Shown: in pieces, positions 41,725 to 50,160 of the stretch
Position numbering within the stretch: position 1 is the first letter of the stretch
Layout of the letters: every line of letters begins with the position of its first letter
Program-made: the position numbers and the translations under genes
Source of the DNA: DASZIT01 sp963709665
GTDB lineage: Bacteria > Actinomycetota > Acidimicrobiia > Acidimicrobiales > RAAP-2
Assembly (NCBI GenBank): GCA_963709665.1
Contig: CAVPWU010000002.1
Coordinates: 806,001 to 870,000, forward strand
DNA length: 64,000 nt
Reading direction: 5' to 3'
Notes under the pieces: model-generated
Seen by the model: only the letters and a program-made list of their open reading frames with translations
The model's database searches: none
What the model was told of the DNA's origin: nothing

Positions 41725-42405
41725 TCAGGCGGTGGCGGTGGGTGGCTCCACGTCCCCGGCGGACTCGAAGAGCCTCGAGTCGATGAGGATCGGGACGGGC
41801 ACCGGCTGGCGCAGGGCCAGGGTGAGCGCGTCGGTGGGCCGGCAGGAGTGGACCGAACGGGCGTTGCGTCCCCGCAGGTCGAGCTCGGCGAAGTAGGTGG
41901 CGCCGGTACGGCCCACCAGGCGGACGGCCACCACGTCGATGTCGAACCCGGCCAGCACCTCGCCCATCAGCTCGTGGGTCAGGGGACGGGGGGTGGGCAC
42001 CCGCCGGAGGGCGTAGGAGAGGGCGATGCCGTCCTGGAGGCCCACCGAGAAGGTGAGCTGGCGACGGGGGGACTCGGTCTCCCGGAGCACCACGGCCGGG
42101 TGCTGGTTGGGCAGGTCCATGGTGACCGCCGACACGATGGCCATGCGGTAGGCACCGCCCCGTCGACGGTCGGTGGGCGCCGGCGTGGCCGGGCGGGTGG
42201 CGTCGGCGCTGCCGGCCTCGGCGCCGGCGCCGGCACCGGCCACCGGGTCCGTGCTCTCGACGGCAACCGGAGCCTCCCGGTGGTCGGCCACGTCCGGGGT
42301 GTCGGCGGCGTGCACCATCACCTGGTCTTCGGAGCCGTCGGCCCGATCGGTGAGATCGCCGGCCTCCGCCTCGGCTCCGGCGGTCGGGACCACCCGGTCG
42401 CTCAC
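41725..42405 (-). CDS. bifunctional nuclease (BFN/DUF151) family protein
   Basis: The 226-residue protein has an acidic, low-complexity N-terminal third. The BFN domain follows, with the landmarks VVLRETESPRRQLTFSVGLQDGIAL, RPLTHELMGEVL, VRLVGRTGATYFAEL and SCRPTDALTLALRQPVPI-like segments. Plant BFN proteins have RNase/DNase activity; the bacterial role is uncertain. The GTG at 42405 overlaps the rodA stop as GTGA, so it is co-translated with rodA. The long N-terminal extension is unusual; a shorter start near the domain (ATG about 42144) is possible. Confidence 0.88.
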   Translation of the reverse strand: MSDRVVPTAGAEAEAGDLTDRADGSEDQVMVHAADTPDVADHREAPVAVESTDPVAGAGAGAEAGSADATRPATPAPTDRRRGGAYRMAIVSAVTMDLPNQHPAVVLRETESPRRQLTFSVGLQDGIALSYALRRVPTPRPLTHELMGEVLAGFDIDVVAVRLVGRTGATYFAELDLRGRNARSVHSCRPTDALTLALRQPVPVPILIDSRLFESAGDVEPPTATA

Positions 42406-43535
42406 CGCATGCTCCGGTTGTGCACACTGACGGTGAGCCCGATGGCGGCGAAGAACACGATGACCGCCGTCCCTCCGTATGAGAGGAACGGCAGCGGGAT
42501 CCCCGCCACCGGCATGATGCCCAGGTTCATGCCCACATTCTCGAACACCGAGAAGATGAGGAGGGCGAACACCCCGGCGCACAGCAGGCGCCCGTAGTTG
42601 TCCCGCGCCAGCTGGGCGGTCCGCAGCACCCGCCAGGCCACGATCCCGTAGAGGAAGAGGAGGATGCTCGAGCCCACGAATCCGACCTGCTCCCCCACCG
42701 CCGAGAAGATGAAGTCGGTCTGCTGGGACGGCACGTACGACAGGTTGGTCTGGGCGCCCTTGAAGAGGCCCTTGCCGAAGAGGCCCCCCGCCCCGATGGC
42801 GTCCTTGGCCTGGGCCACGTTGTAGGAGGCGGTCGATCCGGCGGCGTTGGGGGAGATGAAGCTGGTCAGCCGCTCGATCTGGTACTTCTGGAGCAGGCCC
42901 GCCTTCAGGGCCACCAGGATGACCACCACCGCCCCCACGATGAGGAGCACCAGGTAGCGCCCCGGCATCCCGGCCACCGCCAGCATCACCACCAGGATGA
43001 TCGAGAGCACGATGCCGGTCCCGAGGTCGGGCTGCTTGACGATCAACAGGATGGGGACCCCGGCCAGCAGCACCAGGCGCACCATGTCCCGGAAGTCGAG
43101 TCCCTCCGGTCTTCGGGAACAGTAGGTGGCGATGGCGATGATCACCGTCAGGGTGGCGAACTCGGAGGGCTGGACCTGGAGCGGGCCCAGGGGATACCAC
43201 CGCTGGGCCCCCAGGGCGCTCTTGCCGACCACGTACACCCCCATCAGGGCCAGGAGGGTACCGATGTAGAGGATGGTGCTGATCTGCTCGAACCGGTGGT
43301 AGTCGAACAGGGCCAGCGCCACCATGGCCACCACCCCGATGAGCATGAAGGCCAGCTGGCGCTTCAGGTAGTACCGGGGGTCCTCGCCGGCCAGGGCGAG
43401 CTTGGCCCGGGTGGCGGAGTAGATCATCACCACGCCGACGAGGGCCAGCAGCACACTGGTCCCCACCAGGACGACGTCGAACCTGGCCCACTGCTGCCGC
43501 TGACGGGTCGGCGCGTGTGCGTGGACGTAGGTCAC
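42402..43535 (-). CDS. rodA: rod shape-determining protein RodA (SEDS)
   Basis: This 377-residue, ten-helix SEDS polymerase is closer to classical RodA than the protein at 38965. Landmarks are GVVMIYSAT, YYLKRQLAFMLIG, GAQRWYPLGPLQVQPSEFATL, VKQPDLGTG, FIFSAVGEQVGFVG and the end PLPFLSYGGTAVIVFF. It builds lateral-wall peptidoglycan with a class B PBP not seen here. GTG 43535 is preferred (GGAG 7 bases upstream); TTG 43538 is the alternative. A TAACCT box lies at 43554-43559, inside the end of aroE. It is coupled to the BFN gene. Confidence 0.93.
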   Translation of the reverse strand: MTYVHAHAPTRQRQQWARFDVVLVGTSVLLALVGVVMIYSATRAKLALAGEDPRYYLKRQLAFMLIGVVAMVALALFDYHRFEQISTILYIGTLLALMGVYVVGKSALGAQRWYPLGPLQVQPSEFATLTVIIAIATYCSRRPEGLDFRDMVRLVLLAGVPILLIVKQPDLGTGIVLSIILVVMLAVAGMPGRYLVLLIVGAVVVILVALKAGLLQKYQIERLTSFISPNAAGSTASYNVAQAKDAIGAGGLFGKGLFKGAQTNLSYVPSQQTDFIFSAVGEQVGFVGSSILLFLYGIVAWRVLRTAQLARDNYGRLLCAGVFALLIFSVFENVGMNLGIMPVAGIPLPFLSYGGTAVIVFFAAIGLTVSVHNRSMR

Positions 43536-43556
43536 CAAGGAACTCCGGCGACCAGG

Positions 43557-44465
43557 TTACCCGTGCACCTTCCCGCCCACCGACCGCCACATGGCGTCCA
43601 CCGGCGCCTCCTGCCCGGTCCACCACCCGATCTGGCGGGCAGCCTGGTGGACCAGCATCCCCAGCCCGTTGAGGACCCGGGCGCCACTCCCCCGGGCCGC
43701 CTCCAGCCAGGGGGTGAGCTCCGGGTCGTAGACCAGGTCCACCACCACCTGGCCGGGATGGAAGAGGGCCGGGTCCGGCATCCAGCCGGCCCCGGCACCT
43801 CCGGAGGGCCCGGGATCCGGATCGGCGCCCCCCGGTCCCACCCCGGTCATCCCGGCCGGCGTGGCGTTCACCACCAGGTCCGCCCGGGCGGCGTCCTCCG
43901 CCACCCCGGTCCGACCCGCCGGCCCGGCCAGGGCACTGGCCTCCCGGCCCCGGGCGGCCGTCCGGTTGACCACCACCACCTCGGCTGCCCCGGCGTCGGC
44001 CAGGGCGGCGATCACCCCCCGGGCGGCGCCCCCCGCCCCCACCACCAGGCAGCGGAGCCCGACCGGGTCGACGTCGGCGCCCCGCCGGAGGGCGTCGAGC
44101 AGCCCGGGTCCGTCGGTGCTGTCGCCGGTGAGCACGCCGCCCTGGTTGGAGACGCAGTTGACCGCCCCCAGCCGCTCGGCCCGAGGTGTCCGGCGGTCGA
44201 CCAGGGCGGCCACCGACGCCTTGTGGGGCATGGTCACCGACAGCCCCCGGATCCCCAGTGCCCGGAGTCCCACCAGGGCCTCGGCGGCGGCGCCCTCGGC
44301 GACCGGGAACCCGACCGAGACCCAGTCCAGGCCCATCTCGGTGAAGGCGGCGTTGTGGAGACGGGGGGAGAGCGAGTGGGCGACCGGGTCACCGATCACC
44401 CCCACCACGGTGGTGGCGGCCGAGGGACCCCGGTGCGCCGGGACCGGGTCACTGGTTGCGCTCAC
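43557..44465 (-). CDS. aroE: shikimate dehydrogenase
   Basis: AroE reduces 3-dehydroshikimate with NADPH, feeding chorismate to the trp and menaquinone genes in this window. The 302-residue protein has GVIGDPVAHSLSPRLHN, the catalytic Lys in VTMPHKASV, NCVSNQGGVLTGDSTDGPG, the nucleotide loop VVGAGGAARGV and NRT, and VVDLVYDP. A G/P/D-rich insert (about 215-230) sits before the last helix. It starts with GTG at 44465, 28 bases after mltG. Confidence 0.94.
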   Translation of the reverse strand: MSATSDPVPAHRGPSAATTVVGVIGDPVAHSLSPRLHNAAFTEMGLDWVSVGFPVAEGAAAEALVGLRALGIRGLSVTMPHKASVAALVDRRTPRAERLGAVNCVSNQGGVLTGDSTDGPGLLDALRRGADVDPVGLRCLVVGAGGAARGVIAALADAGAAEVVVVNRTAARGREASALAGPAGRTGVAEDAARADLVVNATPAGMTGVGPGGADPDPGPSGGAGAGWMPDPALFHPGQVVVDLVYDPELTPWLEAARGSGARVLNGLGMLVHQAARQIGWWTGQEAPVDAMWRSVGGKVHG

Positions 44466-44493
44466 CGGTGCAGTCTCCCGCGGATCGGGTCGG

Positions 44494-45849
44494 TCAGGAG
44501 AGTCCCCGCTGGGCGGCGACGGCCTCGTTGGCCTTCTGCTCGGCGAAGGTGTCGGCGAACGCCTCGGTGCCGTCGGACTGCACGACCACGAAGTACAGCC
44601 ACGACCCGGCCGGTGGGTCGAGGGTGGCGCGGAGGGCGGCCGGTGACGGGAAGCAGATCGGCGTGGGGGTGAGCCCGGAGTTGAGGTACGTGTTGTACGG
44701 CGAGTGGGTGGCCAGGTCCTGGCTGGTCACCTTGCCCCCGTCCCGACCCTCGGCGTAGAGGATGGTGGAGTCCATCTGCAGCGGCATGCCGGCCGCCAGC
44801 CGGTTCAGGATGACCCGGGCCACCGGGCCCAGGTTCTTCTGGATCACCCCCTCCTTCTCCACGATGGAGGCCATGATGATCGTCTGGTACGGGGTGAGCC
44901 CGATGGCGGCGGCCCCGGCGGTGAGGTTCATGGCGTCCGCCTGCTGGTCGAACCGGTCGATCATGTCGGTGAGCAACTGGGTGTCGGTCTCGCCGGGGAC
45001 CAGCTGGTAGGAGCCGGTCCCGAGGAGCCCTTCCAGGCTGGTCACCCCCACCGGCTGCCACGGCGAGTGGAGCGTGCCGCTGGTGGCCAACTGGGCGAAG
45101 GCGGTGGCGTCGTGACCGGGGAACTGGCCCACCCGCTCGGCCACCTCCCCGACGGTGAAGCCCGGCGGGATGTCCAGCGAGAAGACGTTGGGTCCGGCCC
45201 CCAGCACCTTGTCGATGTCACTGAAGCTGTCGTTCTTGTTGAAGGCGTAGGCACCGGCGTAGATGGTGGGCCCGGTGTGGACGTTGCTCCAGATCCGGTA
45301 GGCCAGCGAGCTGCCGATGACGCCCTTGTCGGCCAGGACGCCGGCGAACTGGCTGGTGCCCGACCCCTCCGGGACGGTGACGATGACCTGGGCCCCCTTC
45401 GGCCCCGACGGGTTGGCCTCGTGGTTGACCCACAGGTACCCCCCCACCACCACCACCACGCCGAGCACGACGAAGAGGAGGCCGATCACCCGGAAGGGGT
45501 GGTGGCGGAAGACCGTCCGCCCCTCGTCGTCGTCCTCGTCGTCGTCGGCCGGGTCGGGGACGGCCTCGCCGCGGACCCGGGCCTGGTGCTGCGCCCGGGT
45601 CAGCCTGGCCTGGCCGGGTGGGCCGGACTCGGCCGGGTCCACCACCATCCCACCGGTGGGGACCACCATCGCCTCGTCCGGGTCGCCGAACGTCTCGGGG
45701 ATCAGCGAGTCCACGCCGGGATCGGACGTCGGCGAGCCGGGTGGTCCGTCGGAGGTGCCCCCGGGGGCGGGACCCCCGGGGGCGGGACCCGGGAACGCCG
45801 GCTCCGGAGCGGAGGGATCCGACGACGGGTCGGCGGCGTCCGGGCTCAT
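44494..45849 (-). CDS. mltG: endolytic peptidoglycan transglycosylase MltG
   Basis: MltG (YceG) cleaves nascent glycan strands. The 451-residue protein has a disordered acidic cytoplasmic head of about 105 residues ending in a D/E run. One TM helix follows (about 113-135), then the LysM-like N domain (VPEGSGTSQFAGVLADKGVI) and the catalytic region IIMASIVEKEGVIQKNLGPVARVILNRL with the key Glu in IVEKE, and the S-P-Y-N-T-Y end. Its ATG overlaps the ruvX stop as ATGA. The alaS-ruvX-mltG-aroE order is typical of actinobacteria. Confidence 0.94.
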   Translation of the reverse strand: MSPDAADPSSDPSAPEPAFPGPAPGGPAPGGTSDGPPGSPTSDPGVDSLIPETFGDPDEAMVVPTGGMVVDPAESGPPGQARLTRAQHQARVRGEAVPDPADDDEDDDEGRTVFRHHPFRVIGLLFVVLGVVVVVGGYLWVNHEANPSGPKGAQVIVTVPEGSGTSQFAGVLADKGVIGSSLAYRIWSNVHTGPTIYAGAYAFNKNDSFSDIDKVLGAGPNVFSLDIPPGFTVGEVAERVGQFPGHDATAFAQLATSGTLHSPWQPVGVTSLEGLLGTGSYQLVPGETDTQLLTDMIDRFDQQADAMNLTAGAAAIGLTPYQTIIMASIVEKEGVIQKNLGPVARVILNRLAAGMPLQMDSTILYAEGRDGGKVTSQDLATHSPYNTYLNSGLTPTPICFPSPAALRATLDPPAGSWLYFVVVQSDGTEAFADTFAEQKANEAVAAQRGLS

Positions 45850-46328
45850 CGCCCCTCTCCCTGTGCCTCGATCCAGGCCTGGAGGAGGACGGTGGCGGCC
45901 GACCGGTCGATCACCTTCCGGCGGTCCCGGCCCGAGCGCCCGTCGGCCTGCAGCCACCGGTCGGCGGTGACGGTGGTCAGGCGCTCGTCGAACAGCTCGA
46001 CCGGCACGCCGTGGGGGGCGAGGGCGAGACGTAGGGCGTCGGCCTCCGCCTCGGCGGCGGTGGCCGCCCGCCCGCGCGTGCCGTCCAGGGACAGGGGGAG
46101 GCCCACCACCACCACGGTCGCCTCCTCCTCCACCACCAGCTCGACCAGGTTCCGGAGGTCGCGCTCCCGGTCCCCCGACCGCACCACCGTGGTGCGCGGG
46201 GAGGCCAGCGTCCGGCCGGAGTTGCTGACGGCGATCCCGATACGGCGCTCGCCGAGGTCGACCCCCACCGCCCGACCGACCGTCACCACGGCCGGCCCCG
46301 GGCCACGCTCATCCACCGGCGAGCGCAT
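45846..46328 (-). CDS. ruvX: RuvX/YqgF-type RNase H-fold nuclease
   Basis: YqgF/RuvX is a small RNase H-fold nuclease proposed for Holliday-junction resolution and 16S rRNA processing. GVDLGERRIGIAVS, VGLPLSLDGTRG, DERLTTVTA and a D-x-x-A-A end (RKVIDRSAATVLLQ) carry the acidic residues. From ATG 46328 it is 160 residues and overlaps alaS by 20 bases. GTG 46316 or GTG 46289 would also leave the domain intact, so the start is uncertain. Confidence 0.9.
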   Translation of the reverse strand: MRSPVDERGPGPAVVTVGRAVGVDLGERRIGIAVSNSGRTLASPRTTVVRSGDRERDLRNLVELVVEEEATVVVVGLPLSLDGTRGRAATAAEAEADALRLALAPHGVPVELFDERLTTVTADRWLQADGRSGRDRRKVIDRSAATVLLQAWIEAQGEGR

Positions 46329-48897
46329 GGCGGGCCTCGTCGAGGGCACTGTCGATCCCGGACGGGTCCTTGCCTCCGGCCACCGCCACCTCCGGGGAGC
46401 CGCCCCCACCTCCACCCAGGCGGGGGCCGATCCGCTTCACCAGGTCGCCGGCGTGGACGTCGGGGCCGGCCGCCACCGCCACCGCCGCCTTCTCCCCGTC
46501 CGGGCTTCCGCCCACCACCACCGCCCGCAGGTCCGACAGGTTGCGGGCGCTCTGGGCCAGCTCACGGAGGAGGTCGGGCGGCAGGCCGTCCCGGCGGGCC
46601 ACCACCACCCCGTCCACCGCCGACGAGGCCAGCGCACCCGCCTCGGCCTGCAGCTCCCGGCTCCGGGCGGCCTCGAGGGCGCGCTCGGCGGTCCGCTGAC
46701 GCTCGAGCAGGCGCTCGATGGTCTCGGGCAGGTGCTCGGGCTCCGTGCGCAGCAGGGCGGCCGCCTCGTTCAGCAGCCCCTCCCGGGCCAGGATCCGGTC
46801 GAGGGCACTGGCCCCGGTGACCGCCTCGAGTCGCCGGGTGTTCGACCCGATCGACGACTCGGAGACCACGGTGATCGGGCCGATCATCCCCAGGGCACCG
46901 ACGTGGGTGCCGCCGCACAGCTCGATGGAGTGCTCGCCGGCCCGGACCACCCGCACCCGTTCGCCGTACTTGTCGCCGAAGAAGGCCAGGGCGCCCATCC
47001 GCTCGGCCTCCCCCTTGGTGGTCTCCACCACCGTGACCTCGGCGTCAGTCAGCACGTCGGCGTTGGCCTGGGCGGCCACCGCCGCCAGCTCCTCGGGCGC
47101 CACCGAGCCGTGATGGCTGAAGTCGAAGCGGAGGCGGTCGGGGGCCACCAGCGAGCCCTGCTGGCGGACGTGGTCCCCCAGGATGCTCCGGAGGGCGGCG
47201 TGCAGCAGGTGGGTGCCGGTGTGGTTCCGTCGCAGGGCATCACGGCGGGGGGCGTCGATGGTGGCCAGGGCGTCCTGGCCGGGCAGGAGCTCCCCGGTGA
47301 TCCGGGCCCGGTGGGCGGACAGCCCGGGGAGGGCCGGGACGGTGTCGTAGACGACGGCGGTGCCCGTCTCGGTCACGATGGTGCCGGTATCGCCCACCTG
47401 GCCGCCGCTCTCGGCGTAGAACGGCGTGCGGTCGAGGAAGATCTCCGCCTGGCCCGGCCGTTCCGGGTCGGGATCGGCCAGGACCGCCACCACCCGGGCC
47501 GGCACCGAGTACCCGTCCGGCCGCTGACCCACGAAGACGGTGGTGCCCTCGGTGTCGAGCACCGCCCGGTAGGCCGACTCCCCGGCCGCCGTCTTGCCGG
47601 CCCGGGCCGCCGCCCGCGCCTGCCGGCGCTGCTCGCCCATGGCCGCCTCGAAGCCCTCGAGATCGACGGTGATCCCGCTCTCCTCGGCGATCTCCACGGT
47701 CAGCTCCACCGGGAACCCGTAGGTGTCGTGCAGGCGGAAGGCCACGTCGCCGGGGACGGTCACCGCTCCGGAGCTCAGCTGTTCGTCGAGGATGGCCGAG
47801 CCGGTGGCCAGGGTGCGGAGGAAGCCCTCCTCCTCCCGAGCCACCACGTCGGTGATCAGGCGGTGGCTCTCCGCCAGCGCCGGGTAGGCCGCCCCCAGGA
47901 TCCCCACCGCCGCGTCCACCAGCCTCGGGGTGAACGGATCGGCGACTCCCAGCTGGCGGCCCCGGCGCACCGCCCGACGGATGATCCGGCGGAGCACGTA
48001 GCCCCGGCCCTCGTTGGCGGGCAGTACGCCGTCGGCCACCAGCATGGACATGGCCCGACCGTGGTCGGCCAGGATCCGCAGACCGACGTCGGCCTCGTCG
48101 TCCCGGCCGTAGCTGTGGCCGGTGATGGACTGGGCGGTCTCCAGGATGGGCAGGAACAGGTCGGTGGCGAAGATGGAGTCGACCCCCTGGATCAGCGGCA
48201 GGATCCGCTCGAGGCCGGCCCCGGTGTCGATGCTCGGCTTGGGGAGCGGGTCGATGGTGTCGGGGTCGAGCCGGTTGTACTGCATGAAGACCAGGTTCCA
48301 GATCTCCACGAACCGCTCGTCGCCGCCGTGGGCGGGTCCCCCCGGAGCCCCGTAGGCGTCGCCCTTGTCGAAGTAGAGCTCCGAGCTCGGTCCGCACGGG
48401 CCGGTGTCGCCCATCTTCCAGAAGTTGTCCTCCCCCATCCGCTGGATCCGCTCGGTGGGGACGCCCACCGACTGGCGCCAGATCTCCGCCGCCTCGTCGT
48501 CGCTGTCGTGGACGGTGATCCAGATCCGGTCGCCGTCGATCCCGAGCACCTCGGTGACCAGCTCCCAGGCCAGCGGGATGGCCTGCTCCTTGAAGTAGTC
48601 GCCGAAGCTGAAGTTGCCCAGCATCTCGAAGAAGGTGCAGTGGCGGTGGGTGGTCCCCACCACCTCGATGTCGAGGGTCCGGAAGCACTTCTGGACCGAG
48701 GTGGCCCGGGGCCAGGGTGCCACCTCGTCGCCGACGAAGAAGGGCTTGAAGGGCACCATCCCGGCGATGGTGAAGAGCACCGAGGGGTCGTGGGGGATCA
48801 GGCTGGCCGACGGCACCACCGTGTGGGCGCGCTCCTCGAAGAACCGGGTGAACGAGGAACGCAGTTGGTCAGCGTCGGGCGCCGTGCCTGGAGTCAC
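46309..48897 (-). CDS. alaS: alanyl-tRNA synthetase
   Basis: AlaRS charges tRNA-Ala and edits mischarged Ser/Gly. The 862-residue enzyme begins RSSFTRFFEERAHTVVPSASLIP, with class II motifs TSVQKCFRT and TFFEMLGNFSFGDYFK. The editing domain has HTGTHLLHAAL and CGGTH (Zn ligands), and a DHHA1-like C-terminal domain ends in a G-G-G-G-G-G loop. The GTG at 48897 is 8 bases after TAGGCT, so alaS probably has its own leaderless promoter as well as read-through from DUF948-DUF6167. Confidence 0.96.
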   Translation of the reverse strand: MTPGTAPDADQLRSSFTRFFEERAHTVVPSASLIPHDPSVLFTIAGMVPFKPFFVGDEVAPWPRATSVQKCFRTLDIEVVGTTHRHCTFFEMLGNFSFGDYFKEQAIPLAWELVTEVLGIDGDRIWITVHDSDDEAAEIWRQSVGVPTERIQRMGEDNFWKMGDTGPCGPSSELYFDKGDAYGAPGGPAHGGDERFVEIWNLVFMQYNRLDPDTIDPLPKPSIDTGAGLERILPLIQGVDSIFATDLFLPILETAQSITGHSYGRDDEADVGLRILADHGRAMSMLVADGVLPANEGRGYVLRRIIRRAVRRGRQLGVADPFTPRLVDAAVGILGAAYPALAESHRLITDVVAREEEGFLRTLATGSAILDEQLSSGAVTVPGDVAFRLHDTYGFPVELTVEIAEESGITVDLEGFEAAMGEQRRQARAAARAGKTAAGESAYRAVLDTEGTTVFVGQRPDGYSVPARVVAVLADPDPERPGQAEIFLDRTPFYAESGGQVGDTGTIVTETGTAVVYDTVPALPGLSAHRARITGELLPGQDALATIDAPRRDALRRNHTGTHLLHAALRSILGDHVRQQGSLVAPDRLRFDFSHHGSVAPEELAAVAAQANADVLTDAEVTVVETTKGEAERMGALAFFGDKYGERVRVVRAGEHSIELCGGTHVGALGMIGPITVVSESSIGSNTRRLEAVTGASALDRILAREGLLNEAAALLRTEPEHLPETIERLLERQRTAERALEAARSRELQAEAGALASSAVDGVVVARRDGLPPDLLRELAQSARNLSDLRAVVVGGSPDGEKAAVAVAAGPDVHAGDLVKRIGPRLGGGGGGSPEVAVAGGKDPSGIDSALDEARHALAGG

Positions 48898-48905
48898 GAC
48901 CTGCG

Positions 48906-48911
48906 AGCCTA
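48906..48911 (-). promoter_or_regulatory. -10 hexamer (TAGGCT) of alaS
   Basis: Minus-strand TAGGCT overlaps the last codons of the upstream gene and lies 8 bases before the alaS GTG. It drives alaS-ruvX-mltG and possibly aroE. No T-box is visible. Confidence 0.5.
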
Positions 48912-49451
48912 CCGGTCCAGGTCGGAGGGTGACTTCGCGGTGACGGACCGGGTCGACGGGGTGGAGTTGCGACGCCGGCGGGCCCGGCCGGACCGGCCAG
49001 TGGTGGTGGAGGCGGCGACCGGGGATGCCGGATCGGCGACCGGAGACCGACGCCCGCCGTGCGACCGGTCGACGGTCGCCGACTGGCCGTCGACTGGAAC
49101 GGACCCGTCGGTGGCGGGGCCGGCCGTCGCTCCCCTGCCCCCGTCGGCGGGGGTCGGGAGCTCCCCCACCGCCCCGTCGGGCGGCTCGATCCCCCGGGCC
49201 GCCAGTTCGTCCCACAGCCGCTCCTCGTGGTCCTTCATCTCGCTCCGCCCGGCGGTGACGGCGTCCCGCATCCGCTCACCGGCCAGCCCGGCGGCCCGCT
49301 TGGCCGAACGGCCCACCTCCGCCACCAGGGCGTCGGGCTGGAGCCGGGCCTGGGCCTCCTGCACGGTCCGGCGGACCCGGCGTTCCGCCCAGAGGGAGGA
49401 GCCGGCCCCGAGGGCCACGCCGGTCACCAGCCAGAACGTTCGCTTGGCCAC
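48909..49451 (-). CDS. DUF6167-like hypothetical protein
   Basis: The 180-residue protein has one N-terminal helix (TFWLVTGVALGAGSSLWAERR), then a helical basic region (VQEAQARLQPDALVAEVGRSAKRAAG). A helical segment (MKDHEERLWDELAARGI) follows, then a long disordered Pro/Ser/Arg tail. Its position, between a DUF948 gene and alaS, is the standard actinobacterial place for DUF6167 proteins, which is the main reason for the name. Function unknown. It starts with GTG, 3 bases after the DUF948 stop. Confidence 0.72.
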   Translation of the reverse strand: MAKRTFWLVTGVALGAGSSLWAERRVRRTVQEAQARLQPDALVAEVGRSAKRAAGLAGERMRDAVTAGRSEMKDHEERLWDELAARGIEPPDGAVGELPTPADGGRGATAGPATDGSVPVDGQSATVDRSHGGRRSPVADPASPVAASTTTGRSGRARRRRNSTPSTRSVTAKSPSDLDR

Positions 49452-49454
49452 GGG

Positions 49455-49958
49455 TCAGCGGCCCCGCCGTCCGGATCCCGGGCTACCTGCCGAGCCACTA
49501 CCCGAACCGGAGTCGCCCTCCCTGCTCCGGCCGCCACCCCTGCCGGCGGCGCCGTGGCCCGGGCCCGGGGCCGGGACCGGGGCCCGGGTGCGTCCGATGG
49601 CCGTCGGACGGGCCCGGAGCTGGCGGATGCCGCCGGCGGCGCCGGCCCGGAGGGCCAGGACCTTGACCACCGGGTTGGCGAACGCCCGATAGGCCAGCCG
49701 GGAGGCCGAGTCGACCGTCGAGTGCACCGACTCGGTGGACTCCAGGACGGCGTCGATCCGCTCCATCTCGGTAGCGGCCTGATCGACCACCCGGTGGGCG
49801 TCCGCCACCAGCGGCACCGTCTGGCGCTGGAGCTTGTCCACCACCGCCGTCAGGTCGGTGATCTGCCCACGCATGGCGGCGACCGCCACCAGCAGGCCCA
49901 CCACGGCCAGGAGGCAGGCCCCCGCGGCCACCAGCACAGCGATTTCTCCGGCGGACAT
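49455..49958 (-). CDS. DUF948-family protein
   Basis: The 167-residue protein has an N-terminal membrane helix (IAVLVAAGACLLAVVGLLVAVAAM) followed by a coiled-coil-like helix (GQITDLTAVVDKLQRQTVPLVADAHRVVDQAATEMERIDAVLES) and VVKVLALRAG. A Gly/Ser/Arg-rich disordered tail ends it. This is the usual DUF948 layout, and the gene order with alaS fits. Function unknown. The ATG lies 9 bases after TAAGCT. Confidence 0.82.
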   Translation of the reverse strand: MSAGEIAVLVAAGACLLAVVGLLVAVAAMRGQITDLTAVVDKLQRQTVPLVADAHRVVDQAATEMERIDAVLESTESVHSTVDSASRLAYRAFANPVVKVLALRAGAAGGIRQLRARPTAIGRTRAPVPAPGPGHGAAGRGGGRSREGDSGSGSGSAGSPGSGRRGR

Positions 49959-49967
49959 GATCGCTGC

Positions 49968-49973
49968 AGCTTA
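49968..49973 (-). promoter_or_regulatory. -10 hexamer (TAAGCT) of the DUF948-DUF6167-alaS cluster
   Basis: Minus-strand TAAGCT sits 9 bases before the ATG at 49958. Confidence 0.45.
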
Positions 49974-50032
49974 GATCCGGGCCCCCGACGGGTCGGTGAA
50001 CCGGGCCGGGCGGGCTCCCCGGCTGTCCGCAG

Positions 50033-50134
50033 CCACGTCCGGACCGCACCGGACCCACGTCCGGACCCACGTCCGGACCCGTCGCCACGGGCGGCGCCCG
50101 GTGGCACGGGTGACCGCCCGGTGGCACGGGTGAC
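50033..50134. repeat. intergenic 12-bp and 20-bp direct repeats
   Basis: The gap 49974-50160 carries several copies of the acgtccggaccc type (50033-50081). It also has a perfect 20-bp tandem duplication (cgcccggtggcacgggtgac, 50095-50114 and 50115-50134) next to the carboxyltransferase stop. No terminator T-run is seen. Confidence 0.8.
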
Positions 50135-50160
50135 ACCACCGGCGCCGGCGCAGGTGCCGG

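Noticed and set aside
40427..42405. A contractile injection or toxin island around the DUF4157 gene
   Set aside because: The flanking genes are SEDS, BFN and rodA. No tail, baseplate, ATPase or effector genes are seen within the window.
46289..46328. Choosing GTG 46289 as the ruvX start
   Set aside because: It would leave only four residues before the conserved domain and break the usual overlap with alaS. ATG 46328 was kept, with low certainty.
44704..49692. Very long plus-strand open frame (over 1600 codons)
   Set aside because: It is antisense to mltG, ruvX and alaS, whose products are clearly recognisable. Its translation is low-complexity and has no domain; it is a GC-bias artefact.
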